64,000 bases of DNA from Telluria antibiotica (GCF_011682055.1 NZ_JAAQOM010000015.1:1-64000); one strand, 5' to 3'; positions 28,988-37,760 are shown, numbered from the stretch's first letter. Numbers and translations are program-made. Notes: generated by a model not told the origin, from the sequence alone.

Positions 28988-28993
28988 TACAAT
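28988..28993 (+). promoter_or_regulatory. -10 element giving a probable leaderless ferredoxin mRNA
   Basis: TACAAT at 28988-28993 ends 7 bases before ATG 29001, so transcription would begin at or beside the start codon. No ribosome site precedes that ATG. Confidence 0.45.
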
Positions 28994-29000
28994 CGGCGCC

Positions 29001-29300
29001 ATGACCACGTTGACCATCACCCTGCAGCCGTCCGGCTGGTCCTTTCCGGCCGACGCGGACACGACGGTGCTGCACGCCGCCGAACGGGCCGGCATCGACC
29101 TGCCCAGCTCGTGCCGCAACGGCACGTGTCGTACGTGCATCTGCCGCCTGGCCAGCGGCACCGTCCGCTACCTCGTGGAATGGCCGGGCCTGTCCTTCGA
29201 CGAAAAGCGCGAAGGCTATATCCTGCCGTGCGTTGCCGTGCCGCAGGAGGATCTCGTCGTCGACCAGCGCCTCGCGAAACGGATCGTGTTACCGAAGTGA
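29001..29300 (+). CDS. 2Fe-2S plant-type ferredoxin
   Basis: 99 residues. The cluster ligands are three Cys in CRNGTCRTC and a fourth in YILPCVAV, the plant-type [2Fe-2S] arrangement. It carries electrons in the cytosol; the partner enzyme is not in the window. Start at ATG 29001 (MTTLTITLQPSG). It lies between divergent and convergent genes as a single transcription unit with its own -10 box. Confidence 0.93.
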   Translation: MTTLTITLQPSGWSFPADADTTVLHAAERAGIDLPSSCRNGTCRTCICRLASGTVRYLVEWPGLSFDEKREGYILPCVAVPQEDLVVDQRLAKRIVLPK

Positions 29301-29316
29301 CGAGGCAAGGGCGGCG

Positions 29317-30222
29317 TCAGCGGTCGTCCGCGATCCCCAGCGCCGTTTCGATCGCGCGCAGCACGCGCGGCCACGCACCCGACGTGGCCGCCACTTCGTC
29401 GTAGTGGCTGGCGCCCGGCAGGATCACGACGTCGGCGGCGTCGCCGGCCGCACGGGCGCGCGCGGCGAAATCGTGCGCGACGCGCGGCGGCGAGATCGTG
29501 TCCAGCGCTCCCGTGACGAGGATCGTGCGGCTGCCGTTGGGCATCAGGTCGCCCGCGTTCGTGTCGGAAAAGACGTCCGGCCGCGCGGCGCTGGGCGTGC
29601 CGGCCAGTTCGGCGACGTCGCGCCCGCAGCTCGTCTTCAGCAGCGCCGTTTCGCGGCGCAGGTCGGCGAGGCCGCCGAGGCTCACGACCTGGCGCACGGG
29701 CACGGGCACAGGGTGGGCCTGGTACAGCGGGCTCGTCGCGGGGATGCGGGGCCGTGCCGCCAGCCACTGCACGAGCTGGCCGCCGGCGGAGTGGCCCACG
29801 GCAACGAGGCGGTCGAGGTCGAGCGGGTGCTCGCGCGCCGTGCGGGCCAGCAGGTCGAGCGCGGCGTTCATGTCCTGGTACGTGCCGGGATAGCCGCCGC
29901 CTGCTTCGTCGACGCGGCGGTATTCCACGTTCCAGACGGCGATGCCGCGCGCCGTCAGCGCTCCCGCCATGTTGCGCAACTGCGTGATGCCACCGAATTC
30001 CTTCGTCCAGCAGCCGCCGTGCACGAGGACGGCCACGGGAAACGGCCCCTTGCCGGCCGGGAGGAACAGCTCGGCGTACTGCGACGGCGCGGCGCCGTAG
30101 TGCAAGGTGGCGTCGGGCGCGGGGCCGGAGAGCGCGAGGTAGTCGGCGAGCGTCATCGGTGCGGCGTGCAGGGTCGTGGACATGGCAAGGGCGAGCGCGA
30201 AGGTGATCAAGCGGCGCGGCAT
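29317..30222 (-). CDS. Secreted alpha/beta-hydrolase (esterase/lipase-like)
   Basis: 301 residues with a signal peptide ending near LHA (residue 20). The hormone-sensitive-lipase style oxyanion motif HGGCW, the nucleophile elbow GHSAGG, an acid in GALDTISPP and the catalytic His in GASHYDE form a complete triad. It probably hydrolyses small esters in the periplasm. The BD-FAE/kynurenine-formamidase-like fold is another possible label. It converges with the ferredoxin gene. Confidence 0.87.
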   Translation of the reverse strand: MPRRLITFALALAMSTTLHAAPMTLADYLALSGPAPDATLHYGAAPSQYAELFLPAGKGPFPVAVLVHGGCWTKEFGGITQLRNMAGALTARGIAVWNVEYRRVDEAGGGYPGTYQDMNAALDLLARTAREHPLDLDRLVAVGHSAGGQLVQWLAARPRIPATSPLYQAHPVPVPVRQVVSLGGLADLRRETALLKTSCGRDVAELAGTPSAARPDVFSDTNAGDLMPNGSRTILVTGALDTISPPRVAHDFAARARAAGDAADVVILPGASHYDEVAATSGAWPRVLRAIETALGIADDR

Positions 30223-30348
30223 GGCGGCGATGGATGGATAAAACCCGACTATAACCCAAGCCTCTGCCGGCCCGCACGATTGAAAAACCGGGTCCGGTCT
30301 TCCATGCTAGGCTGCGCACAACGTCAACGGTAATCACAGGAGATCATC

Positions 30349-30528
30349 ATGACCCAATCGAAATCCACCGGCAGCCAGAACAAGCAATCGGGTAATTTGT
30401 CCGAGGAAGACGCACAGAAGCGCAAGGCCGGCGTCAAGGACAAGAGCAGCCACGACCACATGTCGACCGTGAAGGCCGGCAAGGACAAGGGCGCGGGTGG
30501 CGGCGCGAAGCAGAAGGAAGGCCGCTGA
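30349..30528 (+). CDS. Small hydrophilic hypothetical protein (59 aa)
   Basis: Starts at ATG 30349 with CAGGAGA in the right place and ends at TGA 30526-30528. Lys, Ser, Gly and Gln rich (KSTGSQNKQSG, KDKSSHDH, GGGAKQKEGR), with no hydrophobic core, so probably disordered. It resembles small stress-related hydrophilic proteins in composition only. It opens a row of very small genes. Confidence 0.6.
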   Translation: MTQSKSTGSQNKQSGNLSEEDAQKRKAGVKDKSSHDHMSTVKAGKDKGAGGGAKQKEGR

Positions 30529-30548
30529 GCCGGCGGCTGGAGCATCCC

Positions 30549-30743
30549 ATGAGTTCGCTGGAACAGGACGCACGCACGGACGGCGCCGCCGTCCACCGCG
30601 CCCACTCGACGCCGGACCCCACGACGCCCGACCCTGACCTGCCGCCGCCGGGGCCCCGTCCCGATCCGGACGACGTGCCGGCGCCGGCGCGCGCGCCCGT
30701 GAAGGAACCGGACTTGCCGGAGCCGCCCGTCAAGGCGCAGTGA
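30549..30743 (+). CDS. Small proline-rich hypothetical protein
   Basis: 64 residues, about a quarter proline (TPDPTTPDPDLPPPGP, PEPPVKAQ), acidic and probably disordered. It begins 20 bases after the preceding small gene and likely shares its transcript. No function recognised. Confidence 0.5.
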   Translation: MSSLEQDARTDGAAVHRAHSTPDPTTPDPDLPPPGPRPDPDDVPAPARAPVKEPDLPEPPVKAQ

Positions 30744-30926
30744 CGCGGTCGCGCGCGGGGGCGCGTGATGGCTGCGGGTGAACAGGGACGGGCGCCGCCC
30801 CCGGCGCTCGCGGGTGCCGGACGGTTCCTGCGGCGCGCTGCGTGCTGGTGGAGTGTGCCGGCGCCCGACCGATGGACGCCGGTCCGCGAACCGGCCGCGT
30901 GGCCGGCGCGCGGCATGTCAGTCAGG

Positions 30927-31145
30927 TCAGGGCTTGGCCGATCGGCCGTCGCGCGCGGCTTGCTGGTTGCCGGACTGGGCGGCGTCCTGCTGGTTGCCCT
31001 TGTCCGTGCCCCGTGGTGGGATGTCGCGGATCATGGCGTCCGTTTCGTGCTGGCCCGGCGAGCGTTCGCCGCTGCCGATGTCGGCCTCGTGCATGTTCGG
31101 AGGGGCGTCCGCGCCCGGGTCGGGCTTAGGTACATTCGTTCTCAT
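30927..31145 (-). CDS. Small hydrophilic hypothetical protein (72 aa)
   Basis: The start at ATG 31143-31145 has GGAG upstream. The sequence MRTNVPKPDPGADAPPNMHE continues with a polar, Gln/Gly/Asp-rich tail (GNQQDAAQSGNQQAARDG), probably disordered. It reads opposite to its small neighbours. The stretch 30744-30926 has no supported gene. Confidence 0.5.
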   Translation of the reverse strand: MRTNVPKPDPGADAPPNMHEADIGSGERSPGQHETDAMIRDIPPRGTDKGNQQDAAQSGNQQAARDGRSAKP

Positions 31146-31343
31146 GGCGTGCTCCATTGCGTTGTCGTGTTGGCGCGATACTAACAGCCTGTGTCCGCCC
31201 CCGGCGCGCAATAGACGCGGTGCAGCATGGCGGTGTTGTTGCTAATCAGACACAACCCACGTTTATGTACGGTGACGCACATATGACCGCAAGGAACTTT
31301 TTAATAATGAGCTGATGGCCAACGACATTCGGAGGAGAGAAGC

Positions 31344-31481
31344 ATGAACACGACGCTGTACAACAGGATTCCGCTGGGCCGCGGCCCTCTGCTGGGCTCG
31401 CACAAGATGCATGCGGCCGTCGCGCTGGGCGTGCTGGCGGGCGCAGGCCTGGTCTGGGCCGCGATGCGCGCGCGGCGATAA
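31344..31481 (+). CDS. Small single-helix membrane protein (45 aa)
   Basis: Starts at ATG 31344 behind a strong GGAGGAGA and ends at TAA 31479-31481. The sequence is a polar head (MNTTLYNRIPLGRGPLLG), one membrane helix (AAVALGVLAGAGLVWAAM) and a basic tail (RARR). A GGAACTT element about 50 bases upstream resembles the -35 of extracytoplasmic-function sigma factors, which would suit an envelope-stress gene; that is tentative. Confidence 0.6.
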   Translation: MNTTLYNRIPLGRGPLLGSHKMHAAVALGVLAGAGLVWAAMRARR

Positions 31482-31551
31482 GGCTGCAGGCAAGGTTGCC
31501 GGGACGGCCCGCCGCCGTTACCATGGCGGGCTTGTTTCCTTGGAAAGCGTA

Positions 31552-31914
31552 ATGAAGAATCTGAAACTGACGGGCGACGAATACGATGCGCTCGAATTCA
31601 TCCGGCGCGGTGCGAAGAACGACCGCGTCAATGCCTGTGTCGGGCGCAATGCGAAGCGCCTGTCGGGCCTGAAACTGATCCAGTACGGGAAGACCGGCAG
31701 CCTCGCGCTGACGGAGCAGGGCGCCGAATTGCTGTTCCTGCGGCGCTGCGTGCAGGCGCTGCGTGCGCTCGACGCCGATCCGGCGGCGGCCATCGACGAC
31801 GACGTCGTCCAGTTCCTGAGCCGGAAATCCCACATTGCCCCGCGCGCCGAAGGCGGGTTCGCATTGACGGCGCGCGGCCGCGAATCGCTGGCCGACATCG
31901 CCGCGCAAGAATAA
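31552..31914 (+). CDS. Hypothetical protein with winged-helix-like pattern
   Basis: 120 residues. Two similar halves are visible: DEYDALEFIRRGA...LTEQGAELL and VVQFLSRKSHIA...LTARGRESLA, each like a wing-containing helix-turn-helix. It could therefore be a small DNA-binding protein, but no family is recognised. The start at ATG 31552 has GGAAA upstream. A REP-like hairpin follows 17 bases after the stop. Confidence 0.6.
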   Translation: MKNLKLTGDEYDALEFIRRGAKNDRVNACVGRNAKRLSGLKLIQYGKTGSLALTEQGAELLFLRRCVQALRALDADPAAAIDDDVVQFLSRKSHIAPRAEGGFALTARGRESLADIAAQE

Positions 31915-31931
31915 AGCCGCGCACACGCAGG

Positions 31932-31950
31932 GTGGGCACACCGTGCCCAC
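31932..31950. repeat. Single REP-like element
   Basis: GTGGGCAC and GTGCCCAC (31932-31950) around ACC, continuing into GCGGACGC: one half of the REPIN-type unit seen at 1-311. Confidence 0.75.
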
Positions 31951-31970
31951 GCGGACGCCGGCGTTACGCT

Positions 31971-32186
31971 TCAGTTCGTCCGGCGTCGATTCGGATACAC
32001 GAGGGCGCGCACGGCGATTTCGGCCGGCACGCCCATCGCCGCCAGGAATTCGGCGGCGCGCTGCAGGCCCAGCGTGGGCACCGAAGCGACGGCCTGGTTG
32101 ACGAGGTCGCGCGTGCGCATGTCGGTACGCATCCTGCGTTGCGCCTGGGTGGCCGTGCCGGCGTCGATATTCAGTTCAGTCATCAT
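31971..32186 (-). CDS. Small hypothetical protein (71 aa)
   Basis: Read from the ATG at 32184-32186 (MMTELNID). The body (RDLVNQAVASVPTLGLQRAAEFLAAMGVPAEIAVRALVY) predicts two amphipathic helices and a basic end (PNRRRTN), a size and shape suited to a small regulator, though no family is recognised. An upstream in-frame ATG at 32225 has no ribosome site and would place an 11-base dyad inside the gene; the dyad at 32187-32225 is better read as an operator or leader hairpin. Confidence 0.55.
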   Translation of the reverse strand: MMTELNIDAGTATQAQRRMRTDMRTRDLVNQAVASVPTLGLQRAAEFLAAMGVPAEIAVRALVYPNRRRTN

Positions 32187-32225
32187 ATGCTCGGTGAGTG
32201 GTATTGCTAAAGAGTCACCGAGCAT
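32187..32225 (-). promoter_or_regulatory. 11-base dyad overlapping promoter and leader
   Basis: ATGCTCGGTGA (32187-32197) and TCACCGAGCAT (32215-32225) are perfect inverted repeats 17 bases apart. On the minus strand a TACAAT overlaps the upstream arm and the ATG of the 71-residue gene follows the downstream arm directly. An operator covering the transcription start, or an mRNA hairpin masking the start codon, are both possible. Confidence 0.5.
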
Positions 32226-32312
32226 TGTAAAAGAATGATGTCGACAATGCTATAAGTAAATGCACTAATTAATGCATTTGCGGCCAGAACTTAAAGCGAT
32301 TTCGAGATTGTG

Positions 32313-35144
32313 TCAGGCGACGGCCGTCTGCGGCTCGTCTTCCGGGGCCACCAGGCCCCGCCGCTGGCGCAGCAACTGCTCGAATTCGTTGGCCGGCAGG
32401 GGCTTCGAGAAGTAATAACCCTGCATTTCGTCGCAGCCCTGGTGGCGCAGGTAGTCGAGCTGCTCGGCCGTTTCCACGCCTTCCGCGATCACGGACAAGC
32501 GCAGGTTGTGCGCCAGCGCGATGATCGAGGCGACGATGGCGGCGTCGTTGGCATCGTGCGTAATGTCGTTGACGAACGAGCGGTCGATCTTCAGCACGTC
32601 GATGGGGAAGCGCGACAGGTACGAGAAGCTGGAGTATCCCGTGCCGAAGTCGTCGATCGACAGGTTGATGCCCAGCGCCTTCATGCGGTGCAGCAGTTCC
32701 ACCGCGGGCGTGACGTCGCTCATGAACAGGCTTTCCGTCAATTCCAGTTCCAGGCACGACGGGTCCAGGCCCGTGTCGTCCAGGACGGCCTCGATGCCGG
32801 GCACGAGGTCGGCCGCGCTGAACTGGCGCGCCGACAGGTTCACGGCCACCCGGAGCTTGCCCAGGCCCGCATCCTGCCAGGCCTTGTTCTGGGCGCACGC
32901 GGTGCGCATGACCCAGGCGCCGATCGGGACGATGAGGCCAGTATCCTCGGCGATGCCGACGAAGCGCGACGGCGGCACCATGCCCAGCTCCGGATGCTTC
33001 CAGCGGATCAGCGCTTCCATGCCGACGATGCGGCCCGTCTGCAGGTCGACCTGCGGCTGGTAGTGCAGCACGAATTCGTTGCGTTCGAGGGCGTTGCGCA
33101 GCGCGCTTTCGATGCGTACGCGCTCCAGCGATTCCTCGTTCATCGCCGGCGTATAGAACTGGAAGTTGTTGCGGCCCAGCTTCTTGGCGCGGTACATGGC
33201 GATGTCCGCGTGCTCGATCAGGTTCTCGGCCGGCGTGCCGTCGCAGGGGAAGGCGGCCACGCCGATGCTGCACGTGACGAAGAATTCCTTGGTGCCGAGC
33301 ATCACGGGCTGCGCCACGGAATCCATCACGCGCTGGACGATGTCCGGCGTCAACGGCTGGTCGGAATGCTCGGACAGGATCACGACGAATTCGTCGCCGG
33401 ACAGGCGCGCCACCGTGTCCGTGTCGCGCAGCGACGAGCGCAGGCGCGCGGCGACCGTCATCAGGAGGACGTCGCCGGCCTTGTGGCCCATGCTGTCGTT
33501 GACGAACTTGAAGCGGTCCAGGTCGATCAGCATCACCCACACCGGATGCCCGCTGCGCGAGGCGTACGCGACGGCCTGGCCGAGGCGGTCCTGCAGCAGC
33601 GAACGGTTGGGCAGGCCCGTCAGCACGTCGTGTTGCGCGACATGGTGCACGCGCTGCTCGGTGACCTTGCGCGCCGTGATGTCGCTGCCCGTGCCGCGGT
33701 AGCCGGTGAAGCGGCCCGTCTCGTCGAACGTGGGCTGGCCGTTGATGCAGAACCAGCGCTCCTCGCCGTTGTCGTCGACGACGCGGTATTCGAGGTTGCG
33801 GAACGGTTCGTGCGCTTCCAGGGTGGCGATGTGCTCGCGGCCCAGTTCCGTGTCCGTCAGCGCGGGCACGTAGTCCCAGCGGCGCCGGCCCAGCACGCGC
33901 TCCGTGGCGATGCCGGATTTTTCCGTGAAGTCGCCCGTGACGTGCGTGAAGCGGAACGCATCGTCCTGCTCCCAGTACCAGTCGGACGACATGGCGACGA
34001 GCTGGCGGAAGCGCTGTTCGCTTTCCTGCAGCGCATTTTCCGTGCGCTTGCGGGCGAGGACGTCGTCGATCAGGCGCTGGTTCGTGAGCTTCAGGTCGGC
34101 CGTGCGCTCGCGCACCAGTTCCTGCACCTTGCGCGTGCGCTCGCCCGCGGCCTGCACGAACGCGGCGAGCAGCAGGGTCGACAGCAGGCCGCCGGCCAGC
34201 AGCAACGTGGAGCCGAGGTGGTCGGCCAGCCAGGGGCTCGGTGCGACTGTGGCTTCCACGGTCCACGACTGGCCGCCGACGGTGAACGTGTCGACGGTGC
34301 GTCCCGTGTACCCGGCCGCCAGCATGGCGGCGGGAGGCACGGCCGGCGTGGCGTGGGGGCTCGTGTAGACGAGGCGGGCCGGGTCGGCGCGGCCGCCGCC
34401 GTAGAAACGCAGGCCGATGCTGTGGTCGTCGAGCAGGCCGGCGCGCGCCAGCGTGGTCTTGACGAGCGTCGGTATGGAGATCACGGCGGCCGTGTCGCCC
34501 AGCAGGCGGCCGCCCTGCGCGTAGACGGGCATCACCACTTCGAAACTGGGGGCGTCGGGCGCTTGCGCCAGTCGCAGCAGGTCCGTCACGGCGGCCCGGC
34601 CGCTCGCCTGCGCGCGCAAGAGGGCGTCGCTCACCTGGCGGTTTTCGCTGACGTTCAGGCCGAGCGCGGCTTCGTTGCCCTGCATCGGCTCGAGGTAGTC
34701 GACGACGTTGTAGCGGGGCCGCGCCGGCGCCGGCACGCGTTTGCCGTTGTGCATTTCGCGCACGACGAGGTCCGGCTGGAACTGGCGCAGCTCCGCCTCG
34801 AACGCGGGCCGCTCTGCTGCCGTCACGACGCGGTGGAAATTGAACGCGCGGATGTACGGATTGCGCTGCAGCAGCGGCGTCGTGAAATCGTGGAATTGTG
34901 CCCGCGTAACGGGCTGGACGGTCGTGAACAGCTGGTTGGTGACGTTCAGCACCTCGACCGCTTCTTCCATGCCCTGGCGCAGCGCGGCCACGCGCACGCC
35001 GGTGCCCTGTTCGAAGGCCAGCGCCTTGTTGTCGTATTCGAGACGGCTGACCGCGACCGTCAACACCGCGGTGGCGGTCAGGCCGCCAGCCAGGGTGAGG
35101 CCTGCAGCGAGCGTGAGCGAAAACGGCAGTCGGCGACGCGACAT
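32313..35144 (-). CDS. CHASE-PAS-GGDEF-EAL cyclic-di-GMP signalling protein
   Basis: 943 residues from the ATG at 35142-35144, chosen because AGGGA lies 7 bases upstream. Two membrane helices (about 8-33 and 307-331) flank a periplasmic CHASE-type sensor (QLFTTVQPVTRAQFHDF, AFNFHRVVTAAERPAFE). A PAS domain (about 370-490) follows, then a GGDEF domain with the variant SGDEF near 582 and an RDTD inhibitory site five residues before it. The EAL domain has EALIRW near 710, NLSARQF, ELTES, DDFGTGYSS, KIDRSFV and AEGVET. The phosphodiesterase side therefore looks fully competent; the cyclase side may be active or serve as a GTP/c-di-GMP sensor. The ligand is unknown. Confidence 0.93.
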   Translation of the reverse strand: MSRRRLPFSLTLAAGLTLAGGLTATAVLTVAVSRLEYDNKALAFEQGTGVRVAALRQGMEEAVEVLNVTNQLFTTVQPVTRAQFHDFTTPLLQRNPYIRAFNFHRVVTAAERPAFEAELRQFQPDLVVREMHNGKRVPAPARPRYNVVDYLEPMQGNEAALGLNVSENRQVSDALLRAQASGRAAVTDLLRLAQAPDAPSFEVVMPVYAQGGRLLGDTAAVISIPTLVKTTLARAGLLDDHSIGLRFYGGGRADPARLVYTSPHATPAVPPAAMLAAGYTGRTVDTFTVGGQSWTVEATVAPSPWLADHLGSTLLLAGGLLSTLLLAAFVQAAGERTRKVQELVRERTADLKLTNQRLIDDVLARKRTENALQESEQRFRQLVAMSSDWYWEQDDAFRFTHVTGDFTEKSGIATERVLGRRRWDYVPALTDTELGREHIATLEAHEPFRNLEYRVVDDNGEERWFCINGQPTFDETGRFTGYRGTGSDITARKVTEQRVHHVAQHDVLTGLPNRSLLQDRLGQAVAYASRSGHPVWVMLIDLDRFKFVNDSMGHKAGDVLLMTVAARLRSSLRDTDTVARLSGDEFVVILSEHSDQPLTPDIVQRVMDSVAQPVMLGTKEFFVTCSIGVAAFPCDGTPAENLIEHADIAMYRAKKLGRNNFQFYTPAMNEESLERVRIESALRNALERNEFVLHYQPQVDLQTGRIVGMEALIRWKHPELGMVPPSRFVGIAEDTGLIVPIGAWVMRTACAQNKAWQDAGLGKLRVAVNLSARQFSAADLVPGIEAVLDDTGLDPSCLELELTESLFMSDVTPAVELLHRMKALGINLSIDDFGTGYSSFSYLSRFPIDVLKIDRSFVNDITHDANDAAIVASIIALAHNLRLSVIAEGVETAEQLDYLRHQGCDEMQGYYFSKPLPANEFEQLLRQRRGLVAPEDEPQTAVA

Positions 35145-35237
35145 CCAGTGATCCCTATGCATGTAAGATAAGTGGTTGCCCGGAGGCATTAAGAGCGTCA
35201 GTTTGTCACAGAAACTCTAGTTACCGCAAACAAATTG

Positions 35238-36038
35238 TCACAGGCGGGGGCGTACGGACCGTAGTTGTGGCGGGGCCAGAACAGTTCGCGATGTGATCCA
35301 GGCAAGGATGATTCGTATGGCTAGCCGGTTCAATAATCCCGCGCCGAAACCGCGGCGCCGCGCGAGCGCGGCCATGCGGCGCGCGGCGGCATCGGCGGGC
35401 AGCCGCAGCGCGTACACGATGCGGTTGTTGCCCGCGACCTTGTCGAACCAGCAGATGCGGCCCGCGAACGCGGCATCCAGCGCGGCCATGACCTCGCGGT
35501 AGCGCGGATCGTACGTGAATACGTTGGCCACGAGCATGCCGCCGGGGCGCAGCGCGCGCCGGCAGTCGGCATAGAAGGCCGCGTCCGCCAGCCGTGGCGG
35601 CAGGCCGCGCGCGTCGAAGCCGTCCACGAGCAGCACGTCGGCCGTGTCGGGGTGGGCCGCCAGCCAGTCGGCCGCGTCCCCGTGCACGACGGCGAAGCGC
35701 GGGCCGTCGGGCGGCACGTGGAAGGCGTCGCGCAGGGCGATCACGTCCGCGCGCAATTCGATGACGGTGATGTGTGCGGTGGGGAAATGCCGGTGGCAGA
35801 ACTTGGCGAGCGAGCCGCCGCCCAGTCCCACCATCACGATCCGGCGCGGCCGTGGCCGGAACAGCACGAAACCCATCATTGCGCGCAGATAGTCGAGCGT
35901 CAGGGCGTCCGGACGCGCCAGCAGCATTTCGCTCTGGATGTCGCCGGGCGCGAACTCGAGCGTGCGCCGGCCGCGGCGCGTGCGCACGAGCGGCGGAGGC
36001 GGACTGGACGGGTCGACAGGGTCGTTGTGATGCGGCAT
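35238..36038 (-). CDS. Spermidine synthase-like methyltransferase-fold protein
   Basis: 266 residues with the polyamine aminopropyltransferase core: GLGGGSLAKFCHRHFP binds the nucleotide sulfonium cofactor, VIELRADVIALRDAF continues the site, and HGDAADWL plus LLVDGFDA match the gate region. The family contains both true SpeE and uncharacterised methyltransferase-like relatives; without SpeD (S-adenosylmethionine decarboxylase) nearby, activity on putrescine is not certain. It lies about 90 bases upstream of the GGDEF-EAL gene on the same strand. Confidence 0.82.
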   Translation of the reverse strand: MPHHNDPVDPSSPPPPLVRTRRGRRTLEFAPGDIQSEMLLARPDALTLDYLRAMMGFVLFRPRPRRIVMVGLGGGSLAKFCHRHFPTAHITVIELRADVIALRDAFHVPPDGPRFAVVHGDAADWLAAHPDTADVLLVDGFDARGLPPRLADAAFYADCRRALRPGGMLVANVFTYDPRYREVMAALDAAFAGRICWFDKVAGNNRIVYALRLPADAAARRMAALARRRGFGAGLLNRLAIRIILAWITSRTVLAPPQLRSVRPRL

Positions 36039-36150
36039 GGCGCCAGGAAGTATAGGTGAAATCGATATCGGCGCCGCCTAGCCATGGCGTAACTTGTTGC
36101 GTACGATAGGTTTCTGATAAGCTGGCCGTCGCAGCCCATGCGGAGACCTC

Positions 36151-36426
36151 ATGTTCCTGGACCACCCGACCATTACCGCCACCAACAGCCAGACCGAGCC
36201 GGACCGCATCGAGCGCCTGGACCGCGTCTACGGCTACGCGATGGCGCTGGCCGACCTGGACGGGAATCCCGCGTTTGTCGAGAAGCTGACCCAGATCCAC
36301 GATCACAAGGGTACCCTGATCGTGTTCTGGCACGAGCCGCCCACCGACGTCGAGCGGAACTACTGGACGCGCGCCTGGGCGAGCCGGGTCGGCGACGGCA
36401 CGACCGCGGTCGTGCACGAATTCTGA
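36151..36426 (+). CDS. Small conserved-looking hypothetical protein (91 aa)
   Basis: MFLDHPTITATNSQTEPDRIERLDRV, then VFWHEPPTDVERNYWTRAW. Soluble, mixed alpha/beta by appearance. GGAGA sits before ATG 36151. The diguanylate-cyclase-like gene starts 7 bases after its stop, so they are cotranscribed; it may modulate that protein. No family recognised. Confidence 0.6.
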   Translation: MFLDHPTITATNSQTEPDRIERLDRVYGYAMALADLDGNPAFVEKLTQIHDHKGTLIVFWHEPPTDVERNYWTRAWASRVGDGTTAVVHEF

Positions 36427-36433
36427 GGCGCCC

Positions 36434-37606
36434 ATGGACTCCACCACGATGGTACTGGCGCTGGCACTCGGTAACCTGGCCTTGTGCGCGACGCTGTTTT
36501 TCTTCGAACAATCGAACCATGGCGGCCGCCCGGTCGTCCCCACCTGGGGCTGGGCGCGCCTGTGCCAGGGCGCCGGCTGGCTGCTGCTGGCCATCGGCGC
36601 CGCGGGCGTCGTGCCGGAAGGCCTCGCGCTGCCGATCGCGTATGTCCTCGTGTTCGCCGGCGTCGCGTGGGAAGCGGGCGCGGCGTGGGAACGCGCCGGC
36701 CGGCTGCGCTGGCGCCGTGCCGTCATCCCCGCGCTGGCGCTGGGCATCGCCGCGTTCCTGCTGTGCTGGGTGATCGACCCCATCGGCCTGCGCGCCGTGG
36801 CCGCGTCGCTGGTGCTGGCCGGGTTCTACCTGGCGCTGGCGGCCGCGTTCGCGCGCGACTGGGTGGCGGCGTCGATGCTGCAGCGCTTCCTCGCGCTGGC
36901 CACGACGGTGCTCGCGCTCGTCGTCGGCGCGCGCGGCGCGCTCGTGCTGCTGGCGCCGGCCGGCTGGGGCTGGATGACGAGCGACATGCTGCGCCAGTTC
37001 CACTCCGGCGCGCTGTACCTGCTGGCGTTGCTGGGCGGCTTCGGCTGGCTGCTGCTGGGCCGCGAGCGCGAGCAGGCCGAGCTGGCGCGGCTGGAAGTCG
37101 TCGACCCGCTCACGGACGTGCCGAACCGGCGCGGCTTCTTCCAGGCCCTCGTGCCGTGGATGGCGCTGGCACGCCGCCCCGGCCACCCGACGGCCCTCGT
37201 CGTGCTCGACTTCGACCATTTCAAGCGCATCAACGACAGCTACGGCCACCCGGCCGGCGACGTCGTGCTCGCGCACCTGATCGGCGCCTGCAAGGGCCAG
37301 CTGCGCGACAGCGACCTGCTGGGCCGCCTCGTCGGCGTCGAGTTCGCGATCCTGCTGCCGCGTACCAGCCTTGACGATGCCGCCATGGTGGCCGAGCGCA
37401 TGCGCGCCGCCATCGAAGGGGAGCGCGTCAAGACGGAGCGCGCGATGATTTCGCTGACGGCCAGCTTCGGCGTCACGACGATCCGCCCGGACGACAGCAC
37501 CGTCACGTTGCTGGCGCGGGCCGACGAGGCGTTGCGTGTGGCCAAGAAGGCCGGCCGCAACCGGATCGAAGTGGCGGCGGCCGCGCTGGCGCCGGTCGAG
37601 GAATGA
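36434..37606 (+). CDS. Membrane GGDEF-domain protein with degenerate active site
   Basis: 390 residues. Six to seven membrane helices fill residues 1-210, a GGDEF domain the rest (DPLTDVPNRRGFF, LDFDHFKRINDSYGH). The signature loop reads VGVEF at 300-304, so the catalytic Asp/Glu of GG(D/E)EF is Val. The RDSD inhibitory site (291-294), which binds cyclic-di-GMP, is intact five residues before it. From established structure-function knowledge this should not make cyclic-di-GMP but could still bind it, acting as a membrane receptor. It is cotranscribed with the 91-residue protein upstream. Confidence 0.88.
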   Translation: MDSTTMVLALALGNLALCATLFFFEQSNHGGRPVVPTWGWARLCQGAGWLLLAIGAAGVVPEGLALPIAYVLVFAGVAWEAGAAWERAGRLRWRRAVIPALALGIAAFLLCWVIDPIGLRAVAASLVLAGFYLALAAAFARDWVAASMLQRFLALATTVLALVVGARGALVLLAPAGWGWMTSDMLRQFHSGALYLLALLGGFGWLLLGREREQAELARLEVVDPLTDVPNRRGFFQALVPWMALARRPGHPTALVVLDFDHFKRINDSYGHPAGDVVLAHLIGACKGQLRDSDLLGRLVGVEFAILLPRTSLDDAAMVAERMRAAIEGERVKTERAMISLTASFGVTTIRPDDSTVTLLARADEALRVAKKAGRNRIEVAAAALAPVEE

Positions 37607-37699
37607 CGTTGCGCCCGCCCCACGCGCACGCACGCGTGGCCGTGGCCGCCATGGCGCGGTCGTCGAGCATGTCTTATGATGATGCGGTCACCGATGCTC

Positions 37700-37733
37700 C
37701 TGTCATCGATCCGTCATCCTGGCCCGCTATCGT
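37700..37733 (+). promoter_or_regulatory. Pho box and -10 upstream of Ppx/GppA gene
   Basis: CTGTCAT-CGAT-CCGTCAT (37700-37717) has the 7-4-7 layout of PhoB boxes and differs from the CTGTCAT repeat consensus at one base of the second half. TATCGT at 37728-37733 follows after exactly 10 bases, where the -10 sits in PhoB-activated promoters, which need no -35. Confidence 0.7.
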
Positions 37734-37760
37734 GGCGCCGTTTTCGACCTCGGAGTCTGC

